Shown: piece by piece, positions 42,728 through 50,666 of the stretch
Layout: each line of letters begins with the position of its first letter
Position numbering within the stretch: the first letter of the stretch is position 1
Source of the DNA: an uncultured Chloroflexales bacterium
GTDB lineage: Bacteria > Chloroflexota > Chloroflexia > Chloroflexales > Chloroflexaceae
Direction: 5' to 3'
Assembly (NCBI GenBank): GCA_937902315.1
Contig: CALGUG010000044.1
Location: 124,001 to 188,000, forward strand
DNA length: 64,000 nucleotides
The notes under the pieces: model-generated
What the model was told of the DNA's origin: nothing
Database searches by the model: none
The model's input: only the letters and a program-made list of their open reading frames with translations
Program-made: the position numbers and the translations under genes

Positions 42728-44164
42728 CTAAAGCCGAGAATCATCGATTTGGAGGATTTTTAAAAAATTGGTTTGACCGTGTTGGGCGATCGGGTGGCCG
42801 CCGGTCATTACCACATAGTCGTTTGGCTGTGCCAAGCCAGCATCGAGTACACAGCGCATGGTTTGGGCTTCGAATTTGGCTTGATGGTCGCTCATCTCGC
42901 CCAAGGTTGGGATAACCCCCCAGAACAGGCTGAGGCGGCGGTAGATATGCTCGTAGGGTGTGATGGCGATGATCGGCACGCGCGGGCGATGGTAGGCCAT
43001 AAGGCGTGCGGTCCCACCCGATTGGGTGAAGGCTACGATCGCGCGAATGGGTAGGGCCTTTACAACTGCGGTAGCAGCCTCGCCGATCGCATTGACTGGC
43101 CCGCTGAAGTCTGCGAGAGGCCCATTGTTGCCCGGTTCGAAGTCATAGGAGCGCGCTGTATCATCGGTGGCCTCGGCGATCATGCTCATTACTCGCACCG
43201 CTTCGATGGGGAAGGCACCCTTGGCGGTCTCGCCGCTTAACATAACAGCGTCGGTGCCATCGATGATGGCATTGGCGATGTCGCTGGCTTCGGCGCGGGT
43301 CGGGCGCGGGTTAACAATCATCGATTCGAGCATTTGGGTGGCGGTGATAACGGGCACACCAGCGGCATTGGCAGCTGCGATGATGCGTTTTTGAACGAGT
43401 GGCACCTGTTCGAGCGCCATCTCAACGCCCAAGTCGCCGCGAGCGACCATCACACCGCTGACCTTTTTAAGGATCTCGCCGAGTTCATCGAGCGCTTCGG
43501 GCTTTTCGATCTTGGCGATGACGGGAGTATCGTAGCCAGCTTCTGCGATCAGGTCGATCACTTGTTGAACATCTGCTGCGCGCCGTACAAACGAGATCGC
43601 AACATAATCGACTCCCTGGGCCAAGCCGAATTTCAGATCTTCGATGTCTTTTTCGGTCACTGCGGGCGAGCTGACCTTAACGCCGGGCAGGTTGATGCCT
43701 TGGTGCTCGCGTAGTTCGCCGCCGTGGACGATCTGAGTTGTCACACTATCTTCGGAGGTCTCGATTACTTGCAATTCGATCAGACCGTCGGAGACGAGGA
43801 TGCGATCGCCGGGTTCGACGTCGTGCGGCAAAGGTGTATACGATGTGCTAACGATAGAGGCATTGCCAACCACAGGCTTGGTGGTGATGGTGAAGATCGT
43901 GCCTGGGACCAAGGTTACGGGCTGACCTCCTGCAAGTGAACCGGTTCGTATCTTAGGGCCTTGGAGATCTTGCAGAATGGCAACTGGGCGATTCAGCTCT
44001 TGAGCTGCTTGGCGTACAAGTTTGATCGAGTAAGCATGGTCTTCGTGCGTGCCATGCGAAAAGTTAAGACGGACAACATCGACGCCAGCTTTGAGAAGCT
44101 GCATAACCATCTCGGGTGTATTCGTTGCTGGGCCCAGCGTTGCGACAATTTTTGTACGGCGCAT
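42728..44164 (-). CDS. pyk: Pyruvate kinase
   Basis: 478 residues. It transfers phosphate from PEP to ADP, the last step of glycolysis. The family blocks are RTKIVATLGPATN, VVRLNFSHGTHEDH, LQDLQGPKIRTG, the catalytic-Lys/metal segment VIAKIEKPEALDEL, MVARGDLGVEM and TQMLESMIVNPRPTRAEASD. The C-terminal allosteric domain is present at normal length. The ATG at 44164 follows GGAGGAGAG closely. It lies 63 bp downstream of the ComEA-like gene, with a hairpin between. Confidence 0.97.
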   Translation of the reverse strand: MRRTKIVATLGPATNTPEMVMQLLKAGVDVVRLNFSHGTHEDHAYSIKLVRQAAQELNRPVAILQDLQGPKIRTGSLAGGQPVTLVPGTIFTITTKPVVGNASIVSTSYTPLPHDVEPGDRILVSDGLIELQVIETSEDSVTTQIVHGGELREHQGINLPGVKVSSPAVTEKDIEDLKFGLAQGVDYVAISFVRRAADVQQVIDLIAEAGYDTPVIAKIEKPEALDELGEILKKVSGVMVARGDLGVEMALEQVPLVQKRIIAAANAAGVPVITATQMLESMIVNPRPTRAEASDIANAIIDGTDAVMLSGETAKGAFPIEAVRVMSMIAEATDDTARSYDFEPGNNGPLADFSGPVNAIGEAATAVVKALPIRAIVAFTQSGGTARLMAYHRPRVPIIAITPYEHIYRRLSLFWGVIPTLGEMSDHQAKFEAQTMRCVLDAGLAQPNDYVVMTGGHPIAQHGQTNFLKILQIDDSRL

Positions 44165-44185
44165 ACTCTCCTCCATCAGTATGTT

Positions 44186-44227
44186 GGAGCTGCGCCGGAG
44201 AATGAAAAGGTGGTTGGTCGCAGCTCC
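44186..44227 (-). terminator. Hairpin between comEA-like gene and pyk
   Basis: GGAGCTGCG (44186-44194) and CGCAGCTCC (44219-44227), a 9-bp perfect stem with a 24-nt loop. No T tract; probably a read-through regulator or stabiliser. Confidence 0.4.
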
Positions 44228-44917
44228 CTACTGTACTGTTATTCTATCTCTAAAGCCGTTGATAATAGTAGATGAAATACCAGATATTTGTTCAAGATCG
44301 TCAACTGATGTAAATGGCCCGTTTTCTGTCCGGTACTTGATAATTGCTTGGGCAAGCGCTGGCCCAATCTTTGGCAAGCTTTCTAGCTCTGCAGCGCTGG
44401 CCGTATTGATATTGATCAAGCCGTCGGCTGCTTGCGATGCGCTTTGCGAAGGCGAGTTGATGGCGGTATCGTTCTCACCCTGACGCCATACTTTGATCTG
44501 TTCGGCGTCTTTGAGATAGCCTGCCAGATTGATACGATCTTGATCGGCATCGGGCGTTAGTCCTCCAGCCAGCCAAACCAAGTCTGCAACCCGGGCTGTT
44601 GGCGGTAATCTATAGACGCCGGGCGCTACGACCGCTCCAGTGATATGGACAACAATCAGTTCAGACTCTGTTGCCTCTGGCGCGGCGCGTTCGTCTGAGT
44701 TGCTATCGGGTGGATCGACTTTTTCACTCTCATCGACGAGGTAATCTTCTCCGGGCTCTGGCAGCTCCCATACATCCTCGTTAGAGAGCGTTCTTTGTGA
44801 GGAAGGGCGTGGAGTGGACAGCGAACCAAGCGTAAAGGCCAAGATGGCGACACCGAGAGACCAAGCGATAAAAGCGATCAAGCGAGGTTTGGGAATGGCG
44901 CGTAGGTAGGCTTTCAT
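44228..44917 (-). CDS. ComEA-like DNA-binding protein (SLBB plus helix-hairpin-helix)
   Basis: 229 residues from ATG 44917, preceded by GGAGG. A single N-terminal transmembrane helix (IAFIAWSLGVAILAFTLGSL) anchors it, followed by an acidic linker. An SLBB domain (about 85-145, IVVHITGAVVAPGVYRLPPT) and a C-terminal pair of helix-hairpin-helix motifs (ININTASAAELESLPKIGPA, then LEQISGISSTIINGF) bind DNA outside the membrane. By family knowledge it captures incoming DNA in natural transformation. comEC is not adjacent, so the symbol is withheld. Confidence 0.9.
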   Translation of the reverse strand: MKAYLRAIPKPRLIAFIAWSLGVAILAFTLGSLSTPRPSSQRTLSNEDVWELPEPGEDYLVDESEKVDPPDSNSDERAAPEATESELIVVHITGAVVAPGVYRLPPTARVADLVWLAGGLTPDADQDRINLAGYLKDAEQIKVWRQGENDTAINSPSQSASQAADGLININTASAAELESLPKIGPALAQAIIKYRTENGPFTSVDDLEQISGISSTIINGFRDRITVQ

Positions 44918-45225
44918 TCGATCCTCCAGTCGATGCTTCGATGCTGATCGATGGTAAGCTGAAGATACACTACCAATAGCCTCGCTGTAGTAATCGTCGC
45001 GTAACAATGAGGCTTGCCTCTCGACGCGATTGTCACTTCCTCCAATAAGAGCTAGCTTTATGTTATTGACCTACAATCATTGTCACTCTCTTTATTGTAC
45101 CATAGGCTTTTAGCCTATTCTGAAGCGTTAGGGTGCCCTAAACCAGCGAGCGATCTTGGCTTTCTTGTTGAAGTGTAAAATCTTGATTAAGCAGGCTTAA
45201 AGGAATATAGAATCGGGCTTGGGTA

Positions 45226-45234
45226 TGCTATACT
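45226..45234 (+). promoter_or_regulatory. Putative phoU promoter
   Basis: Extended -10 TGCTATACT inside an inverted repeat (CTATACT / AGTATAG). A weaker pair TTGATT (45183-45188), 17 bp, TATAGA (45206-45211) lies just upstream. Both are about 300 bp before phoU. Confidence 0.45.
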
Positions 45235-45257
45235 GACAATAGTATAGATGTGATGTG

Positions 45258-45431
45258 ATGCGAAGTCCGTTTGTATCGTTTCAGGTTGGGGTAGCCTTTC
45301 CACACACAGCGATACGAGCCCTTTGAGGCGGGCGGGATGTTGGTAGCCGTAGGCGGACGCGCTTAGGACCTTCTTTGGGGAAAGGACGCGACCGCCAGAG
45401 CGCTAAACTCAGCAAGCGGATTTGGTATGAT
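45258..45431 (+). mobile_element. MITE-like element upstream of phoU (contains core copy 9)
   Basis: The core is at 45340-45361, followed by a TTCTTTGGGGAAAGGA block. The right end is GCAAGCGGATTTGGTATGAT; the left end, near GAAGTCCGTTTG, is degraded. About 100 bp separate it from the phoU start. Confidence 0.65.
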
Positions 45432-45533
45432 AGATGTTAAAGAAGACCCTCCTGCGCTTAGAGCTGTAAGGAGTTGTCACCCCTTTTGAGCTACTTCGAG
45501 CCAATCTAACAACAACTATAAGGAGCCATTTCG

Positions 45534-46190
45534 GTGCGCGAATACTATCGCCAAAAACTTGGCGAGGTTCAAGAGGACCTCGTTCGGATGGGTTATCAGG
45601 TTGCTGAAGCGCTTGATAGTGTCAGTAAAGCGCTTGAGAACTGGGATGTTGACTTGGCTTGGAAGATCATCGCTGGCGACGAATTGATCGACCGGGTGCA
45701 GGTTCATCTGGAAGAGACAGCACTCTTATTGATGGCGACCCAGCAGCCGCTTGCAACCGACTTGCGCATTCTGCTCTCTGTTATCTCGATTGCGAGCGAA
45801 CTCGAGCGAATGGGCGACTATGTAAAGGGTATCGCTAAGGGCATTTTGCGCGCGGTAAAAACCCCCAAACTGCTTGATATCCCCGCAGAGCTGCACGAGA
45901 TGTGTCGCCAAGACCAGTTTATGTTGCGCACCTGTTTGAGTGCCTTCACCGAGCGCGATGCGGCTGTCGCCTATAAACTGAGTGAAGCCGACGATACGGT
46001 TGATCAGCTGCGTGTGTCGGTCAACGCCGCGTTGGTTCAACAGATGAAGAGCGATCCTGATATCGTCGAATGCGCCTTGGAGATCCAGCATATTGTGCAT
46101 AACCTTGAGCGCTTGGCAGACCGCACGACCAATATCGCCGAGCGTGTGATCTTTGTTGTAACGAGTAAGTTTGAAGAGTTGAACCCATAA
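45534..46190 (+). CDS. phoU: Phosphate signalling protein PhoU
   Basis: 218 residues from a GTG preceded by AAGGAG. It consists of two PhoU helical-bundle domains, each with the metal-binding ExxRMGDY-type element (ASELERMGDYVKGIAK in the first, NLERLADRTTNIAER in the second). It modulates the PstSCAB transporter and the PhoR kinase under phosphate sufficiency. No pst or pho genes lie in the window. The gene is followed by a 17-bp perfect-stem hairpin and then rpoBC. Confidence 0.95.
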   Translation: MREYYRQKLGEVQEDLVRMGYQVAEALDSVSKALENWDVDLAWKIIAGDELIDRVQVHLEETALLLMATQQPLATDLRILLSVISIASELERMGDYVKGIAKGILRAVKTPKLLDIPAELHEMCRQDQFMLRTCLSAFTERDAAVAYKLSEADDTVDQLRVSVNAALVQQMKSDPDIVECALEIQHIVHNLERLADRTTNIAERVIFVVTSKFEELNP

Positions 46191-46463
46191 ACTGGCTTAG
46201 CGAGTTCGCAAGGCAGAAACGAAAACCAAGGGGAAGTGTTGTGAGCGTATTCGTATTGCCGCGCGAATACGCTCACAACAGCTATAGTCGTCGTTTACTA
46301 TTTTCAAAATGAGAAATTTAACGAAATATTAACGAAAAAAGATTTGATATTCTGCCTACACCCTTGTATACTAATATCTACATCTTTAAAACACCTCAGT
46401 GTCATATCACACATCAACCAAAGGTATGATGACAGTACACAACAAGGAGGTATTTTTCGCCAC
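46191..46463. other. Spacer between phoU and the rpoB promoter
   Basis: About 270 bp holding the 17-bp phoU hairpin (46237-46280) and AT-rich sequence up to the rpoB promoter. No gene is seen. Confidence 0.5.
46237..46280 (+). terminator. Hairpin after phoU
   Basis: Perfect 17-bp stem TGTTGTGAGCGTATTCG / CGAATACGCTCACAACA, 10-nt loop. No T tract follows directly. Confidence 0.55.
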
Positions 46464-46492
46464 TTGACACACTTGTTGGTATGTGGTATCAT
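46464..46492 (+). promoter_or_regulatory. Promoter of the rpoBC operon
   Basis: TTGACA (46464-46469), 17-bp spacer, TATCAT (46487-46492). This is among the best sigma-70 matches in the window. It implies a leader of about 400 nt before rpoB. Confidence 0.75.
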
Positions 46493-46721
46493 TTCCTGTT
46501 GAGGTATGGGTGAATAATCATCACCAAGGAATGAACTATTGTCACCTATTACTACATGACCCTTCCGGTCTGCCTTGGCGCAAATCAGCGCTTCCGTAAG
46601 TTGTATCTCCTGCAGTCACGAACACCAGTCCGTATGTCGTATCCCGTAGTCGGGTAAAGGCTAGGACATGGGCAGTTCGTGTTTTTTGCCTGAAATCAGG
46701 TTGTACACCATAAGGTTAGGA

Positions 46722-46860
46722 CCAATACCGTGTTGATGTGTTTCCAACTATATCCTAGCTTTGAGGTCTGCAGGTCGTGAGTTATGAATCGGCTATCCCC
46801 GAACCTCTGGGGGTAGGGTTTTTGTATGTACACGGTATTGGGGTAGACTGCTGCGCCCCA
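46722..46860 (+). promoter_or_regulatory. Structured leader of rpoB with attenuator-like hairpin
   Basis: CCAATACCGTGT (46722-46733) is the exact complement of ACACGGTATTGG (46830-46841). Inside this long-range pair, CTATCCCC (46793-46800) and GGGGGTAG (46809-46816) form a stem followed by GGTTTTTGT, like a terminator. A further short stem TGGGG / CCCCA spans 46839-46860 and competes with the long-range arm. Confidence 0.6.
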
Positions 46861-46903
46861 TCTGTGCTTTGAAAAGCGGCATCTTTCTGGAAAAGAGGTA
46901 TGT

Positions 46904-49900
46904 ATGCCCGCGTTGACTGAATCTGTGGTGCTTCAGCCCCTGATCGTTCACGTTGATACAGGTCGGGATGCTCTGCATCGCACGGGGATCGAGCGACGAT
47001 CCTTCGCACGTATCCACGACGCCATCGAGGTACCTAAACTCATCGAAACTCAACTTGAGAGCTTTGAGTGGTTCCGGCGAGTGGGGTTACGCGAGCTATT
47101 TGACGAGATCTCGCCGATAACTGACTTTACAGGGAAAAATCTGTCGTTGCGCTTTCTGGACTATGCCTTCGGAGAGCCGCGTTATAACGAGTATGAATGC
47201 CGCGAACGTGATATGACCTACGCAGCTCCGCTGCGCGTGAACGTCCAACTGCAGATCCTCTCAACGGGTGAATTGAAAGAGAGTGAGCTGTTTTTGGGCG
47301 ATTTTCCGTTGATGACAGAAAACGGTACCTTTGTCATTAACGGCGCCGAGCGTGTGGTGGTAAGCCAGCTGATCCGTTCGCCCGGTGTCTATTTTAAAGA
47401 TGAAAAAGATCCCACCAGTGGTCGACCTTTGCATTCCGCTAAACTGATTCCGAATCGTGGTGCATGGCTAGAATTTGAAACCAACAAGCGCGATGTTATC
47501 AGTGTAAAGGTTGATCGCAAACGTAAGATCCCCGTTTCGATTCTGCTACGCGCTATTTTGGCGTGGAAGGCGGAAGATAACGGCGACGGCCAGTGGGTGC
47601 CCGATAATGAACTAGAGCAGCACGGCCTCGACGAGCATGTGATTGAGCTGTTTACTCACGTCGATGTCGCACCTGATCATCAATATATTCGCGCTACGCT
47701 TGATAAAGACCCAACCCGCAATAGCCGAGAAGCGTTGATGGAGTTGTACAAGCGTCTGCGCCCCGGCGATCCGCCTACGCTCGAGAACGCACGCAACCTG
47801 CTAGAGTCGTTGCTCTTCAGCCCGCGTCGTTACGACTTGGCACGTGTTGGCCGCTATAAACTGAACCGCAACCTTTGGGAGCGTGACACACGCCGCGCTA
47901 CTCAGCGCCAGACACCTGATATCAAGGTGCGTGTGCTGCTGCCCGATGATATCTATAAAATCGTTGAGCAGATCATTCAGCTCAACAACGGTATCGGCCA
48001 TCCCGACGATATCGACCACTTGGGTAACCGCCGTGTGCGCACCGTCGGCGAATTGATCCAGACTCAGTTCCGCGTCGGTCTGTTGCGCATGGAGCGCGTG
48101 ATCAAAGAGCGTATGTCGCTCCAAGACGCCGAGAGCGCAACTCCCAATGGTTTGGTCAATATTCGTCCGGTTGTGGCGGCGATGCGCGAATTCTTCGGTG
48201 GTTCGCAGTTGTCGCAATTCATGGACCAGACCAACCCCTTGGCCGAGCTGACCAACAAGCGTCGTCTCTCGGCTCTGGGCCCCGGTGGTCTGAGCCGCGA
48301 TCGCGCTGGTTTCGAAGTGCGTGACGTTCACCACTCTCACTACGGACGTATTTGTCCGGTAGAGACGCCAGAAGGCCCCAACATCGGTCTGATCGGTACG
48401 ATGTCGACCTTCTCGCGTGTGAACGAGATGGGCTTCTTAGAGACCCCCTATCGCAAGATCTACAACGTTGTCAACAATACGCCAGCTTGGCTCGAGCAGG
48501 GTATGTTGTTACGCGATGTTCGCGACTTGCGTACAGGCGACCTGCTGGGCGCCAAGGGTAGCGTGGTCGATGAGGCAACCGCCAAGCACCTGACGATCGG
48601 TTTGTTGCGTGGTCAGATTTTGCGCGAAGATATTGTCGACCCACGCACAGGCGAGATGATCGCTGAGAAAGATACCGAAGTCACGCGTGCGATCGCCGAG
48701 AGGATCGCTGATACTCCGCTTAAGACGATCAAGATCCGCCCGGTTGTTTCGCAAGAGGTCGATTACCTCAGCGCCGATGAAGAAGAGAAGTTCATCATCG
48801 TGCAGGCGAACGCACCTCTGGACGAGCACAACCGCTTTGTGACCAGCAACGTCTCGTGCCGTTTCGGTGCAGAGTTCGTCGAAGAGTCGGTCAACCGTGT
48901 CGACTATATGGACGTCTCGCCCAAGCAGGTAGTGAGCGTTTCGACTGCGCTGATCCCCTTCCTCGAGCACGACGACGCTAACCGCGCCTTGATGGGCTCG
49001 AACATGCAGCGCCAAGCGGTGCCGCTCTTGCGCCCCGATGCGCCGATCGTCGGTACGGGTATGGAGTATCTGGCGGCGCGCGATAGCGGTCAGGTAGTGG
49101 TTGCTCGCAACAGCGGTGAAGTGGTGAGCGCAACTGGCGATCAGATCACCATCCGCGAAGACTCCGGCGAGATCCGTCAGTATCCGTTGCGCAAGTTTAT
49201 GCGTTCGAACCAAGACACCTGTATCAACCAACGCCCGAGCGTAAGCGTTGGCCAGCGGGTGCGCAAGGGCGATATCATCGCTGACAGCTCGTCGACCGAT
49301 AACGGTGAGTTGGCACTTGGTCAGAACGTGCTGGTCGCCTATATGCCTTGGGAAGGCGGTAACTTCGAGGACGCTATTCTGGTGAGCGAGCGTCTGGTTC
49401 GCGAAGATATCTTCACCTCGATCCACATCGAGAAGCATGAGGTCGAGGCCCGCGATACCAAGCTTGGCCCCGAGGAGATCACCCGCGATATTCCCAACGT
49501 CGGCCAAGACAGCCTGCGCAACCTCGATGATCGCGGTATCATCTATGTTGGCGCCGAAGTACAGCCCAACGACATTTTGGTCGGTAAGATCACTCCGAAG
49601 GGTGAGACCGATCTGACCGCTGAAGAGCGCCTCTTGCGCGCGATCTTCGGTGAGAAGGCTCGCGAAGTTAAGGATAGCTCGCTGCGCGTTCCCAACGGTG
49701 TGCGCGGTAAGGTTATCGACGTCAAGGTCTTCTCGCGCGAAGAGGGTGCAGAGCTGCCCGTTGGTGTAAACCAGATGGTACGTGTACTGCTCTGCCAGAA
49801 GCGTAAGATCAGCGCTGGCGACAAGATGGCAGGACGCCACGGTAACAAGGGTGTAGTGAGCCGCGTGCTCCCGGTTGAAGATATGCCCTTCTTGCCCGAT

Positions 49901-50590
49901 GGCCGCCCGGTCGATATCATCTTGAACCCGATCGGTGTGCCCAGCCGTATGAATATCGGCCAGATCCTCGAAACCCACTTGGGTTGGGCCGCTGCACGTC
50001 TCGGCTACCGCGTTGCAACGCCGGTATTCGATGGTGCAACCGAGGAACAGATCAAAGATATGCTTGTTGAAGCGGGCCTGCCGCCAGATGGTAAGGTGAC
50101 CCTCTATGACGGACGCACGGGCTTGCCGTTTGACCACCCGGTAACGGTTGGTTACACCTATATGCTCAAGCTCGCGCACTTGGTTGAAGACAAGATCCAC
50201 GCTCGTTCGACTGGACCCTACAGCTTGGTTACCCAGCAGCCGTTGGGTGGTAAGGCTCAGTTCGGTGGTCAGCGCTTCGGTGAGATGGAGGTTTGGGCGC
50301 TGGAAGCTTACGGCGCAGCATACATTCTCCAAGAGATGCTTACCGTCAAGTCGGACGATGTTGTGGGCCGCGTAAAGACCTACGAAGCGATTGTGAAGGG
50401 CGAGCCGATCCAAGAGGCTGGCGTACCCGAAAGCTTCAAGGTACTTATCAAGGAACTTCAGTCACTTGGCCTTTCTGTCGAGGTGCTCACTGAAGACGAA
50501 CGTACGCTTGAACTGACTGATGATGTCGATAGCGACCTAGCAGCGCTGGATGGCATCAATTTGAGCGGTATGGAGCGGGGCGAGTTTTAG
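46904..50590 (+). CDS. rpoB: DNA-directed RNA polymerase subunit beta
   Basis: 1228 residues, a normal length. The start ATG follows GAGG. All conserved regions are visible, including the rifampicin region QLSQFMDQTNPLAELTNKRR, then LSALGPGGLSRDRAGF, the active-site Lys block GGNFEDAILVSERLV, GDKMAGRHGNKGVVSR and the C-terminal SLVTQQPLGGKAQFGGQRFG. At the position of E. coli His526 this protein has Asn451, the residue found in naturally rifampicin-resistant mollicutes. It forms the core with the rpoC product immediately downstream. rplJ/rplL are not upstream; phoU is. Confidence 0.98.
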   Translation: MPALTESVVLQPLIVHVDTGRDALHRTGIERRSFARIHDAIEVPKLIETQLESFEWFRRVGLRELFDEISPITDFTGKNLSLRFLDYAFGEPRYNEYECRERDMTYAAPLRVNVQLQILSTGELKESELFLGDFPLMTENGTFVINGAERVVVSQLIRSPGVYFKDEKDPTSGRPLHSAKLIPNRGAWLEFETNKRDVISVKVDRKRKIPVSILLRAILAWKAEDNGDGQWVPDNELEQHGLDEHVIELFTHVDVAPDHQYIRATLDKDPTRNSREALMELYKRLRPGDPPTLENARNLLESLLFSPRRYDLARVGRYKLNRNLWERDTRRATQRQTPDIKVRVLLPDDIYKIVEQIIQLNNGIGHPDDIDHLGNRRVRTVGELIQTQFRVGLLRMERVIKERMSLQDAESATPNGLVNIRPVVAAMREFFGGSQLSQFMDQTNPLAELTNKRRLSALGPGGLSRDRAGFEVRDVHHSHYGRICPVETPEGPNIGLIGTMSTFSRVNEMGFLETPYRKIYNVVNNTPAWLEQGMLLRDVRDLRTGDLLGAKGSVVDEATAKHLTIGLLRGQILREDIVDPRTGEMIAEKDTEVTRAIAERIADTPLKTIKIRPVVSQEVDYLSADEEEKFIIVQANAPLDEHNRFVTSNVSCRFGAEFVEESVNRVDYMDVSPKQVVSVSTALIPFLEHDDANRALMGSNMQRQAVPLLRPDAPIVGTGMEYLAARDSGQVVVARNSGEVVSATGDQITIREDSGEIRQYPLRKFMRSNQDTCINQRPSVSVGQRVRKGDIIADSSSTDNGELALGQNVLVAYMPWEGGNFEDAILVSERLVREDIFTSIHIEKHEVEARDTKLGPEEITRDIPNVGQDSLRNLDDRGIIYVGAEVQPNDILVGKITPKGETDLTAEERLLRAIFGEKAREVKDSSLRVPNGVRGKVIDVKVFSREEGAELPVGVNQMVRVLLCQKRKISAGDKMAGRHGNKGVVSRVLPVEDMPFLPDGRPVDIILNPIGVPSRMNIGQILETHLGWAAARLGYRVATPVFDGATEEQIKDMLVEAGLPPDGKVTLYDGRTGLPFDHPVTVGYTYMLKLAHLVEDKIHARSTGPYSLVTQQPLGGKAQFGGQRFGEMEVWALEAYGAAYILQEMLTVKSDDVVGRVKTYEAIVKGEPIQEAGVPESFKVLIKELQSLGLSVEVLTEDERTLELTDDVDSDLAALDGINLSGMERGEF

Positions 50591-50605
50591 TTAAAGTTCA
50601 AAAGT

Positions 50606-50654
50606 ACAAGGTGCAAGATCGAACAAGGCTTGCACCTTGTAGCTTTTGCTTTTT
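50606..50654 (+). terminator. Hairpin between rpoB and rpoC
   Basis: Perfect 12-bp stem ACAAGGTGCAAG / CTTGCACCTTGT, 11-nt loop, then AGCTTTTGCTTTTTGG. It could partly terminate, or mark a processing site, between the two subunits. Confidence 0.6.
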
Positions 50655-50666
50655 GGCGGAGACAAG

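Larger units (their letters stand above)
44918..45533. other. Divergent intergenic region between comEA-like gene and phoU
   Basis: 616 bp. On the minus strand TGGTACAAT (about 45094-45102) could be the comEA-side promoter. On the plus strand there is an extended -10 for phoU (45226-45234), after which a repeat element (45258-45431) intervenes before phoU. No gene. Confidence 0.5.

Noticed and set aside
48509..50413. 634-codon open frame antisense to rpoB
   Set aside because: It mirrors codon bias of rpoB and has no start signals or recognisable protein features.
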